Positions 22,201 to 32,492 of a stretch of DNA of 64,000 nucleotides are shown in pieces. The translations under genes were made by a program, and so were the position numbers. Origin of the DNA: Orychophragmus violaceus (Eukaryota; Streptophyta; Magnoliopsida; Brassicales; Brassicaceae); assembly GCA_030180135.1 (NCBI GenBank), contig CM058238.1, positions 87,614,619-87,678,618 on the forward strand, in the 5' to 3' direction. The notes under the pieces are model-generated. The model searched no databases. It saw only the letters and a program-made list of their open reading frames with translations, and had not been told where the DNA came from. Numbering within the stretch: the stretch's first letter is position 1; every line of letters begins with the position of its first letter.

Positions 22201-25200
22201 ATGACTACTACAAGCACACAAAACACATTCTCGATCCGGTCTGTTCTCGAGAAGGAGAAGCTGACTGGAACGAACTTCCTGACATGGTCAAGGAACTTGA
22301 GGCTGGTCCTCAAGCAGGAGAAGAAGGATTATGTCCTTCGTGATCCCCTCCCCGAGAGGCCTCTTGCCAATGCTGCCAGGACTCTGCATAATGCTTGGGA
22401 AAAGCATTCGTCAGATGAAAATGATGTGTATTGCCTTATGTTGGCGACAATGACTGCTGAGCTGCAAATGCAGTTCGAGAGTGTGTTGTCACCAATTGAG
22501 ATAATGGCAAGCCTGAAATCGCTTTTTCAGGAGCAGGCTAGGACTGAGAGGTTCCAGACAGTTAAGAACCTCTTGGACTGCAAGTTGGCTGCGAATGCGG
22601 CAGTGAGTCCTCATGTCTTGAAGATGATGGGTTATCTCGATCATCTTCAGAAACTCGACTGCCCAATCAGCCAGGAACTTGCCTGCGACATCATTCTGCA
22701 GTCATTACCTGCAAGCTATGATCAGTTCATTCTGAACTTTAACATGCATGGCTTGAGTAAGACATTGCCTGAGCTTCACGGAATGCTCAAGACTGCAGAG
22801 CCCAACTTGAGGAAAACCGCCAAGGACCCCAATGTGCTTATGGTGCAAAAGGGCAAGGGGTTTAAGAAATCCTCTGCTAAGGATAAGGGAAAGGCCAAGG
22901 CTGTCCAAGTCGCGGACAAGGACACGCCAAAGCCCAAGCCCAAGTCCAAGGCTGGGCCAACTGACATATGCAGGTTCTGCAAAGAACTGGGGCATTGGAG
23001 AAGAGATTGTAAGAAATTCCAGGAAGGTCTAAAGGAATTGAAGAAGAAGACTTTCGAGACTTCTTCATCAGGTATTTTTGTTATAGAAGTTAATACAACT
23101 ACTTCTGATAATACCTCATGGGTTATGGATACTGGTTGTGGGGCTCATATTTGTACTAATATGCAGGCACTCAGCAACAGTAGAAGGCTGAAGCAAGGAC
23201 AAGTGGAGCTACGAGTTGGGAATGGAGCGAAAGTTCCAGCGCTAGCTGTAGGCACTTACTTGTTGTCTTTACCTTCGGGATTGATTTTAGAACTCAATAA
23301 TTGTTATTTTGTACCTGCTATAAGCAGAAATATTATTTCAATTTCTTTGTTGGATTTGGAAGGTTATGATTTTTCAGTTAAGAATAAATTATGTTCCTTC
23401 AATCGCAACAATTTGTTCTATGGTTCTGCCCCTCTTACGAATGGGCTTTACATACTTGATCAATCCGCGCCAATTTATAACATTAATACCAAACGGTTCA
23501 AACCTAATGAGGAGAACCGAACGTTTCTATGGCATTGTCGTTTAGGGCACATCAGCGAGAAACGCATCAAGAGGCTCCATTCGAATGGACTTCTTGGCTC
23601 ATTTGACTTTGAGTCATGTGAGAAATGCGAATCCTGCATGATGGGCAAAATGACACGGGCCCCCTTTAATAAACCTAACGAGAGGGCCAGTGACTTATTG
23701 GGCCTGATACACACTGATGTGTGTGGCCCAATGTCCACAAATGCAAGAGGAAACTATCAGTACTTCATTATCTTCACTGATGATTTCAGTAGGTATGGAT
23801 ATGTTTATTTGATGAAACATAAGTCTGAATCTTTTGAGAAGTTCAGAGAATTCCAAAATGAATTACAGAACCAACTTGGCAAAAGCATTAAGGCTCTTCG
23901 GTCCGACCGAGGAGGAGAATACTTAAGCCAAGAATTCAGTGATCATCTAAGAGAGTGTGGGATCGTATCCCAACTCACTCCTCCTGGAACACCTCAATGG
24001 AATGGTGTGTCTGAGAGGAGAAATCGGACCTTATTGGATATGGTTCGATCTATGATGAGTCACACAGACCTTCCAATATCCCTTTGGGGATATGCTCTGC
24101 TAACAGCAGTGTTCACTCTAAACAGAGCGCCATCAAAAGCAGTAGCAAAGACACCATATGAATTATGGACTGGAGAAGCTCCAGTGCTGTCTTATCTCAG
24201 AATTTGGGGTTGTGAAGCCTATGTCAAGAGATTAATCTCAGACAAGCTTACACCAAAATCTGACAAATGCTATTTCATTGGTTATCCACGGGAAACCAAG
24301 GCTTATTACTTCTATCTACGTTCCGAGAACAAGATCTTTGTTGCCCGGGATTGTAACTTTCTTGAGAGAGAGTTTCTCTCTAAGAAAAACAGTGGGAGTA
24401 AGGTACTGCTTGAAGAAATTCAAGATGAACAGGATACTGCTCAACCTAATGAGGAAGAGCAGCAGGAGGACCTACAAGAAATTGTAGAGCCTGAACCTGT
24501 AGTACCTGAAGTTCGAAGATCCGGGAGGATCCGTCACGAACCCGAGAGATATCAAGGATTCCTCGTGACTGACTGTCATGATCTTTTGATCATTGATGGT
24601 GATGAACCATCGAACTTCAATCAAGCCATGATGGGCCCAGATTCCTCTAAGTGGCGCAAGGCCACTGATTCCGAAATGAACTCCATGTCGGTCAACCAAG
24701 TGTTTTCGTTGGTTGACTTACCCGCTGGTGTAAAAGCCATCGAGTGCAAATGGATCTTTAAGAAGAAGATTGACGTGGATGGAAATGTCCAAATTTATAA
24801 AGCCAGGTTGGTGGCAAAAGGTTTCAGACAAGTTCACGGAGTGGATTACGATGAAACCTATTCACCAGTGGCTATGATGAAATCTATTCGGATTCTACTA
24901 GCAACTGCAGCTTTTCATGATTATGAAATTTGGCAGATGGACGTGAAAACCGCCTTCCTGAATGGTATTCTGGAAGAGGATGTGTATATGACACAACCTG
25001 ACGGTTACATAGATCCAAAGAATGCTGGGAAAGTATGCAAGCTTCATAAATCCATTTATGGATTGAAGCAAGCATCGAGGAGCTGGAATCTTCGTTTTGA
25101 TGAAGCGATCAAGCAATTTGACTTCATCAGAAACGAAGAAGAACAATGCGTGTATAAGAAATCTAGTGGGAGCAAGATAGTGTTTCTTATTCTGTATGTC

Positions 25201-25919
25201 GATGACATGTATGCCATGATTCGAGCGCATGGCTGCTGAGCTTGAGCGCATCTGCAATAGGATCTGTCATGTATGCCATGATCTGTACTCGTCCTGATGT
25301 TGCTTATGCATTGAGCATGACGAGTAGATACCAGTCAAATCCAGGTGAAAACCATTGGATTGCCGTAAAGAATATCTTGAAGTATCTAAGACATACTAAG
25401 GATAAGTTCTTGGTGTACGGTGGAAGTGATGTGCTTAAAGTCAGTGGATTCACGGACGCAAGTTTCCAGACAGACACAGATGATTTCCGGTCACAGTCCG
25501 GTTATATCTTTTGTCTGAATGGCGGTGCAGTAAGTTGGAGAAGCTCCAAGCAGGACACCGTTGTTGATTCCACTACAGAAGCTGAATATATCGCCGCCTC
25601 AGAAGCAGCGAAGGAAGCTGTTTGGATACGAAAGTTCATTATGGAACTAGGTGTGATACCAGATGCGGCTGAGCCTCTGGCACTGTTTTGTGACAACAAT
25701 GGTGCTATAGCTCAGGCAAAGGAACCAAGATCACACCAGAAATCCAAGCATGTTCAAAGAAGATTTCACTTGATACGTGACATCGTAAATAGAAAGGAAG
25801 TCAAGATCAGCCGAGTTCCGACAGATGATAATGTCGCTGATCCGTTGACAAAGCCACTCCCAAGGCCTAAGCTCGAGTTCATGACTGAAGCTGTAGGCAT
25901 TAGAAACATTGAAATGTAA
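22201..25919 (+). pseudogene. copia 1 gag-pol polyprotein, intact except for an internal RT deletion
   Basis: ATG at 22201. The gag region is followed by a CCHC knuckle (CRFCKELGHWRRDC, about residue 257), protease (VMDTGCGAHIC, about 308), the integrase zinc region (HCRLGHISEKR, about 444), integrase core (HTDVCGPM about 505, SDRGGEY about 569) and reverse transcriptase (ARLVAKGF, WQMDVKTAFLNG, LYVDDM about 999). The frame then stops at 25237-25239. RNase H resumes in another frame at 25242-25919 (CTRPDVAYALSM, TEAEYIAASEAA, DNNGAIA). About 125 residues between the YVDD motif and the RNase H domain are missing compared with the second copia. No other lesion is visible. Confidence 0.9.
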
Positions 25920-26773
25920 TCTAAATTTGAGTGGGAGTTTTGTGAGCTTTATTTTAGTTATTTGATATGTTCTTGTAAAACATTATTTTATGTTTTAATG
26001 AAATTATTATTTCAAGATTATTTTAACTGTGATAAAATAATCGTTCCAAAATGATATGAAACATTTTATAGGTCATCGAAGTAAGTGACTTGATCTTGAG
26101 TTATCAAAGTCATTTAGCTTGATCATGAGACCCTATATTTGATAAATGTTTTATATCATCATGTCCCTAGTCGAAGGTTGTTGAAACTGGAACACCAACA
26201 ACCGTGTGAGACTGGATTGGTACGTGACTTATGACAAAGTCTCAGTGTGTCATAGATGCGCGGCATCAAAGTCAGTACATAGGTGTATGTTGGGAACATA
26301 CGACCGGACAAGACCCTCTTATAAGAACTCTTCAGGATATTTATATCTGTGTCATAAGAGATTCTTACTACGACTATAGAGTATAGTCCTTAGACCTGAG
26401 TTCACATGCATGTGACTGCACATGGATTGATGTACTTTGATCATTGTCTAACGCTATCGTTCTGCGATAGCTATAAGGACCTTGTTTGGGTACATCATGA
26501 AATGAGTAGTTTACAGTGATGGAACAAGATGGGATTTGTCCCTCCAATATAAATGGAGTGAATATCTTTAGGCCAATCGGAGATTTGAATACTGGAAAAT
26601 GCATGGCCATGCTCAAACGGACTTTCCCGAGTCGTTTGGATTGTCAGTATCAAATCAGAGTCCGATGAACAAGATTAGGCTTTATAAGGATGACACTAAT
26701 CTTGCCTTATGACTAATCGAGATATTGTGACAAAAGGATTATGAATACAGAGATTCCAGTACAAGTGGGAGAT
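25920..26773 (+). other. copia 1 3' non-coding block, shared with copia 3
   Basis: 854 bp between the pol stop and the 3' LTR. There is no ORF of note. Several stretches match 58505-59316 in the second young copia in the same order, for example ACATTTTATAGGTCATC and AACAAGATGGGATTTGT. It ends in the polypurine tract. Confidence 0.8.
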
Positions 26774-27411
26774 TGTTGGAATTGTGTCCAGTAATCTCGG
26801 TACTGTCTCTAGAAAGTAAGAGTATGTCAAAGATCAGACATAAGTCATATAATACTGGGGATCATGATGGCTTGCTAGAGTCCGCTCATGATCTATAAGT
26901 CTTGGACTTATTGCCTTTATTATATGATCCCATATGGGTCACACGCCTAAGCTAACAGGAAAATGTGTTGGAACGGCTTAGCAGAAGTACGACAAAAGTG
27001 CCAGGCATTTGTCGTACTAAGAGAGAAAGATTAATGGGTCTGATTAAATGGGATTTAATCAGATTGGTGTTTTGGGCCCATAAGCCCAAAGAGGGAAAGA
27101 GAAGGCTTTTAATAAACTGAAAGCCAAATCTCTTTCTCCTAACCCTAGCCCCCTGCGCCGTTTTTCCTCTCTCCCTGCGCCTCCCACCAGCTCGGTCTAG
27201 CAGCCGTTTTCTGTGATCGCGTGTGTGAACCTTTGGAGGATTCATCCCTCGGTGTATCTCTCTGATCTCTGACCTGTTCTATTCCTTCCGCTGCAACAAA
27301 CAGGTAAAAGGTGAGATCATCTGATGTTTCTAATCAAGAGAACCTAGATCTGTATGTTTAGGTTGATATGAATCTGTGAATTGAATCAGGATCAACTAAA
27401 CGGTTCCTACA
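26774..27411 (+). repeat. 3' LTR of copia 1 (638 bp)
   Basis: Pair of 19871-20508. Confidence 0.95.
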
Positions 27412-27416
27412 TATAT

Positions 27417-27579
27417 CGGCATATTCTTCCAAAAAGCTAGTGAGCTGAGGGTTCTGATGTGATTTTGTTGTCTCTATGGATAAAGAAAGCAAGGAAATAG
27501 GATCCTCCTCATGTTCAGCAGCAATACATATCATGGATAATTGAGCTACATCCTCCAAAGCTTTATTCATTGTAGAAGC
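27417..27579 (-). pseudogene. chromovirus protease-RT linker between two insertions
   Basis: A short minus-strand piece reads LTSFLEEYADIC, the conserved segment that precedes reverse transcriptase in Ty3/gypsy elements. It is trapped between copia 1 and the Athila-like element and proves that both landed in the same chromovirus. Confidence 0.75.
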
Positions 27580-29403
27580 TGATATATGCATAATTTATAG
27601 GATTTAAGATTTATAATCTATTTAGTCTTGTTGTATATTACATTTATTTTCATACACTTAAATATAAAATCATGCATTTATGAGTTAGAGTTTTTAAGAT
27701 TAAAATTTGCATATTTTAGTATTTTTTGGAGTTTGTCTTAGTCTTTTACAGTTGCCATGGAGTTTGGAGAATTAATTAAAGGAGAGGAAAATGAAAGGAA
27801 AAGCTTGTGTCATGAGTTTGATGAACAACAATATTTCTGATCAAACAAAAGAGCCAATGAAGTGTTTGAGGTTGGTGGAGTCAACGTGTCATGAGTCAAC
27901 AAAGGTGGTCTGCTCATGTCATCATGCCATGCTACGCGAAGGAGGAGACATGAATCAAGTGCCCATAAGCCTTTGCCCCCCAAATCCCCCCCCCCCATCG
28001 ACGAGACGAAGACCACCATCCCGCGAGCCCCACCGCAAGGGAGATGGAGATGTTGCAGAGGTGGGAGCGGTCGAGCCAACGGTGACGTCGAACCCGCGGT
28101 GAAGGTGAAGTCCGGAGAAGAAGACCCGAGCCAAATAGCCGCGTTCTCAGCGGTCGATCCACCGGAGCGATGAAGACCGCAGGCTGACGAAGTCAAAAGA
28201 ATGAAGATGCGCGGAGTCACCGCGTGTACCGCGGTCGAGCCACCGGGCACTCCTAAACCGTGGTGAAGCCAGCGGTTGAGTCACCGGCGTGAACGAGACC
28301 GCGGTGAGGCTTGCATCCGCCGACAAAAATTCGACCAAAAGAACCGTGTGTGCCGCGGTTGGTTCAGCGGGTCAGTCGAAACCGCGGTCGACCCAATCCA
28401 GTTGACTTTCCAGATTTTGACCAGATTTGACCCATGGATCCGGGTCAATACCCGGTTTGTTCCGGGTTGACCCGGTTCGCCCCTTTTCTACTATTTAAGG
28501 CTAAAAACCTAATTTTTAGAGGATCTTAAGCTTGTTTTTGATTTGAAAACCTTTTGTAAGAACAAGTTTAATCTTTTGCAAATCTAAGTACTTCTTTTGA
28601 GATTTCTAGTTTCAATCTTTCCTCTTTCTCTAATCCTCAATGATTTACACTATCTCTATAGATTTTGTTGATCAAATGATGATTAGTGAGTAGTTTTCCA
28701 TAGGGTTTATGGGTTAGGTAGGATTAGTGTGATTAGGGATGATTAAGGGATGTCTAATGTTAATCTTTCTTAAATCTCTTCTATCTTAGTGATCTTAATG
28801 CCTATTTAACCTTGATCAAGTTGATTAGGATGTATAGGAATTTCTTGCCCACCATGTGTTCGATGAAATTCCAGTTTTAGCTTTGATAGGATTTTCACAT
28901 TCTAGCTCATGGGAATGAATGTCTAGAGTGATTATTGGCAATTAAGAACTTGATTGAATGCTTGCTTGATCCCAATTCACAAATGAGAGTTTGTTCTTGG
29001 GTTTGGATTAAGTAAAGAGATTAGCTCTAAGAGATTAGGCTAATTGACTTATTGTGTTCTTGCTAGGAGGTTAGCTTGTTTGAGGCTTGATTAGCATCCC
29101 GAGATCATCCCGAGTCTCCTTGTCCATTGACCTTGCTCATAGACCTTATTCTTATCATTGATTTCTAGTTATCTCTGTTCTTGGGTTGTTTAGCTCTCTT
29201 TGCTTGATTTTGTCTACTTTGTTATTGTCATTAGAACTTTTAGAATCTTAGAGTTTGAATCTTGAAATTGGTTAACTTGGCTAATTTGGTTCGGTGTATT
29301 CACTTTGGTCTAGTCCGGTCCTAAAAATGGATTGATCCCTCATTGCTACACGATAAGCATGGGGAATTGATACCCATAAAGATTGGCTAAAATCTTGTTA
29401 TCA
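27580..29403 (+). repeat. 5' LTR of the Athila-like element (1824 bp)
   Basis: Pairs with 34390-36227. It contains a GC-rich island (about 28060-28400) with repeated ACCGCGGT palindromes and a poly-C run near 27990. Confidence 0.93.
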
Positions 29404-29406
29404 ATT

Positions 29407-29419
29407 TGGCGCCGTTGCC
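29407..29419 (+). promoter_or_regulatory. primer-binding site of the Athila-like element
   Basis: TGGCGCCGTTGCC, three bases inside the LTR, is the primer site usual for Athila elements. Confidence 0.88.
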
Positions 29420-29518
29420 ATTTTGGGAACTTGGATAGATCAATTCGATTTCCTATCCTATTTAGATCAAGTTTTGGTTACTAACTTTGCTTCTTCCTTT
29501 CTCTTTGATGTCAGGTGC

Positions 29519-31183
29519 ATGAATTTGCATAGCAGAGGCCCTACAAACCTTGTTGCACGAGTAGAGGATATAAAAGCACATGAGAGAAGACTAGCAAAGG
29601 AACGCAGAGCATTGGAAAGAGCTGTTCACTTAGAGAGACTCGGGTTGGAACAGGAAGAAGTAGTTCAGCCTCTGTTTGAGCCTCAAGAGCAGCCAGTTAT
29701 GGATCTAGAGGGTCACCAGGACCAACAGGGCCAACAGGGCCATCAAGAGCAGCATCAACAGGATGAGGATGCTAGGGATGGACAGGGAAACAGGATCCCG
29801 GTTCATCGTGAGAGACCTTTCAGGGCCATTGGAGATGGCGATACACCAGATACTAATGCTAATCGAAGGGGCATCATTCCACCACCAGTGAACAACAACA
29901 ATTTTGAAATCAGGGCCATGGTGATGAATATGGTGCAGAACAACCAATTCCATGGACTTGCCTCAGAAGACCTGTTGCAACACTTGGATACCTTCGATAA
30001 AATCTGTGCCACAACTAGGCTCAATGGCGTGACTGATGAGGGTCTCAAGATGCGCCTCTTTGTCTTCTCCTTGGCGGACAAAGCCAAAGATTGGGAGAGC
30101 ACCATTCCACCGGGTTCCATCACTACATGGGCAGACCTCAAGAAGGCTTTCTTGAAGAAATTCTTCTCAACTACGAGAACTGCCCGTTTCCGCAATGAGT
30201 TATCCGGGTTTGTGCAAAGGAACAACGAGAGCTTCGCTGAAGCTTGGGAAAGGTTCAATAAGCTCACTACTCAATGCCCACACCACGGTTTCACCAAGGA
30301 GACACTACTCAGTAACCTCTACCGCGGTGTGCTTCCTAGAATGAGGGCAATGCTTGATTCTTGCAGCAATGGACACTTCCTAGGCGAGGGAGTTGATGAA
30401 GCTATGGAATTGATTGAAAACCTTGCTACAAGTGATGGGAATTACAATGAGGACTATGAGCGGACTAATAGAGGATCATCTTCTACGGATGAGAAGTACG
30501 AGAAGGAAATCAAGTCTCTAAATGACAAGATAGACAAGATGATCAGCTCTAGTCAAAAGCAAATCAGCTTTGTAGGCAACTACGAAGATTCTCAGCCCGT
30601 CCTCTATAGTCTTGAAGGTGATATGACCCAAGAAGAGATCAATTTCATTGCTGGCCAAGGAGGTTTCAACAGGGGTTTCAACCCAAACTACAGGAATCAC
30701 CCCAACTTCTCTTACAGAAACCCCAATGTTGCCAACCCACAAGATCAAGTTTATCCTCAAGCTCAACCACAAGCTCAAGCTCAACAACAAGGGCAACAAG
30801 GCTTCACACAACCTCAGCAACAAAAGCCTTTTGTCCCTTATACTAACCAGCAAGGGTTTGCTAACAAACCACAGTTCCAGAGTCAACAACCCTTTATCCC
30901 AAAGCAACAATACCCTCCATCCGGATTTAACCAACAGCAGACACAAGCCTCTTCTTCCTCAGGTTTGGACAGTGAGTTAAAGGGTATGATGCAGCAACTA
31001 CTTCAGGGACAAGCCTCAGGAGCTATGGAAGTTAGAGATCTGAAGAGTGAGTTGCAGAACTTGACTAAGGGTCACAAACATGGAATACAAGAATGCCTCT
31101 ACATCCCGAACTCAAGGTACTTTACCCGGAAACCCGGAGAAGAACCCGAAAGAGTACTGCAATGCAATCTTCTCTACTATTGA
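29519..31183 (+). CDS. Athila-like gag protein
   Basis: The first in-frame ATG after the primer site is at 29519, so about 554 residues. The N-terminus is charged and coiled-coil-like (EDIKAHERRLAKERRALE), followed by a Gln-rich stretch. A retrotransposon gag core follows (FHGLASEDLLQHLDTF, LRLFVFSLADKAKDWE-like, FLKKFFSTTRTARFRNEL, ESFAEAWERFNKL, QCPHHGF). A long Gln/Pro/Asn-rich tail follows. No CCHC knuckle is seen. The frame ends at 31183, while the continuing protein is in a different frame starting by 31080, so there is a frame change at about 31090-31180. It forms the particle that packages the element's RNA. Confidence 0.82.
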   Translation: MNLHSRGPTNLVARVEDIKAHERRLAKERRALERAVHLERLGLEQEEVVQPLFEPQEQPVMDLEGHQDQQGQQGHQEQHQQDEDARDGQGNRIPVHRERPFRAIGDGDTPDTNANRRGIIPPPVNNNNFEIRAMVMNMVQNNQFHGLASEDLLQHLDTFDKICATTRLNGVTDEGLKMRLFVFSLADKAKDWESTIPPGSITTWADLKKAFLKKFFSTTRTARFRNELSGFVQRNNESFAEAWERFNKLTTQCPHHGFTKETLLSNLYRGVLPRMRAMLDSCSNGHFLGEGVDEAMELIENLATSDGNYNEDYERTNRGSSSTDEKYEKEIKSLNDKIDKMISSSQKQISFVGNYEDSQPVLYSLEGDMTQEEINFIAGQGGFNRGFNPNYRNHPNFSYRNPNVANPQDQVYPQAQPQAQAQQQGQQGFTQPQQQKPFVPYTNQQGFANKPQFQSQQPFIPKQQYPPSGFNQQQTQASSSSGLDSELKGMMQQLLQGQASGAMEVRDLKSELQNLTKGHKHGIQECLYIPNSRYFTRKPGEEPERVLQCNLLYY

Positions 31184-32492
31184 TCATGAGAAACCAGACC
31201 ATGAAAGAGAGGTTGATGAGATTGAAGCACTTCTCTATGGTTATGAAATCCCACATGCAGCACCTATGCTTCTCAAGGAGATGAAGGTAACTGTTGTTGA
31301 ACCGGTTGAGGAGTTGAGTGTCACTGAAACTTCTGCTGAAGATACCATACCTACTGTCCAAAACACACCAAAAGTGCTTCCTAAGCTTGGCAATCCGGAT
31401 AAATTCACAATCAGTTGCACTTTGGGAGACTTAGAGATTAAAGATGCATTGTGTGACTCCGGCTCCACTGTGAGTGTGATATCTCTTGATATGGTGGAAA
31501 CCCTTGGGATTAAGAGCATGGAAAGATACCCATCTTCTATCACATTTGGAGACTCCTACTCAAAAACTCCAATGGGAATGATTAAGGACTATCCACTGAA
31601 GATTCGTGAGTGCATTATCCCAACTGACTTCATTGTCATGAAGATGAAGAAGAGTACCCAACTACCTCTCTTACTTGGTACTTCTTTCCTCCATACCACT
31701 GGAGCTTCTATGGACTTCAAAAAAAAACGTGCTGTGCTGAATAATGTTGACAACAAGGTTTACTATCCTTTGAGGAGCACAACTCTCCACACATGTGGTG
31801 TCATCCTATCTCCAAATGAGGATGATGTGTTAGAGGAGGCAAGGCTCTTGGCAAATGTAGGGAAGCATATTTGGCATAAACCCATTCTTTATGGATCATT
31901 GAGTGAGCACATGGGACGTGCTCAAATGGAAGAGGTGGGTAGAGCTGGTGGAACTCCTCCTATACCCATAAGGACTGAGTATGTTGGGTCCATATCTTCA
32001 ATGAAGCTGACCACCAAGGAGGATAAAGGACCAAGGGAGAAGGTTGTGGATATGGTGACAAAGAGGGCTCCAAAAATGGCAAAAGTTGGAAAGGATAAGG
32101 CTATCAACAATCCTCCAAGGACTCAGGAGTTTGAAAAGGAGATAATGGATGGTGAGAGTCTACAATCCTTGTTTGATGGGCATAATGGAAAAACCCCAAA
32201 CAATGGACTAGACGGAGTTAAGAGAGCTCGAAAAGGATATAAGGATAAGATGGAAGCTCTAATAGCTGTTGACACTCCTACTTCTCTCAACCATCGCAGC
32301 TTGCATCCATTGGGTTTAAAGGGTGACTACATTGAGTACAAGGTCAAGACCAAGGGAAAGTCTAGGCCATTTGCAAGTGCTAAAGCTTCACTCAGTCCAA
32401 GGTTTCAAGGTGACTCAGTCAATCTCAGTGAGCTGACTTCTCAGGTCCTGACCATCACTCTCGAGGGCGGGACTCACTCTTCAACCGCCTAA
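31080..32492 (+). CDS. Athila-like protease region, frameshifted from gag
   Basis: Open for 470 codons in a frame different from gag, overlapping it by 104 bp. NPKEYCNAIFS resembles the Athila gag end. An aspartic-protease domain follows, with ALCDSGSTVSVISLDMV (active-site D-S-G) and LLLGTSFLHTTGASMDF. The C-terminal part is Lys-rich and ends with QVLTITLEGGTHSS. No reverse transcriptase follows. Whether the frame change is a mutation or a translational shift cannot be decided here. Confidence 0.75.
   Translation: MEYKNASTSRTQGTLPGNPEKNPKEYCNAIFSTIDHEKPDHEREVDEIEALLYGYEIPHAAPMLLKEMKVTVVEPVEELSVTETSAEDTIPTVQNTPKVLPKLGNPDKFTISCTLGDLEIKDALCDSGSTVSVISLDMVETLGIKSMERYPSSITFGDSYSKTPMGMIKDYPLKIRECIIPTDFIVMKMKKSTQLPLLLGTSFLHTTGASMDFKKKRAVLNNVDNKVYYPLRSTTLHTCGVILSPNEDDVLEEARLLANVGKHIWHKPILYGSLSEHMGRAQMEEVGRAGGTPPIPIRTEYVGSISSMKLTTKEDKGPREKVVDMVTKRAPKMAKVGKDKAINNPPRTQEFEKEIMDGESLQSLFDGHNGKTPNNGLDGVKRARKGYKDKMEALIAVDTPTSLNHRSLHPLGLKGDYIEYKVKTKGKSRPFASAKASLSPRFQGDSVNLSELTSQVLTITLEGGTHSSTA

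Larger units (their letters stand above)
19871..27411 (+). mobile_element. young Ty1/copia LTR retrotransposon (copia 1)
   Basis: LTRs of 638 bp at 19871-20508 and 26774-27411 start TGTTGG and end CTACA, with TATAT on both flanks. The primer site TGGTATCAGAGC (initiator tRNA-Met) follows at 20510-20521, and a purine-rich AAGTGGGAGA precedes the 3' LTR. By eye the two LTRs differ at only 2 positions, so the insertion is recent. A 1.7-kb leader precedes the gag-pol ORF at 22201, and 0.85 kb of non-coding DNA follows it. It is inserted in the chromovirus, just upstream of its reverse-transcriptase region. Confidence 0.95.

Noticed and set aside
22705..22995. Minus-strand ORFs opposite copia gag
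   Set aside because: Mirror frames of the Lys/Pro-rich gag segment, with no independent signal. The same holds for 55050-55404.
27791..28470. Overlapping ORFs in the Athila-like LTR (and again at 34601-35294)
   Set aside because: They reflect the GC-rich ACCGCGGT-bearing part of the LTR. The two LTR copies do not keep the same frames.
30518..30946. Leu-rich minus-strand ORF opposite the Athila-like gag
   Set aside because: It is the shadow of the Gln-rich gag tail on the other strand.
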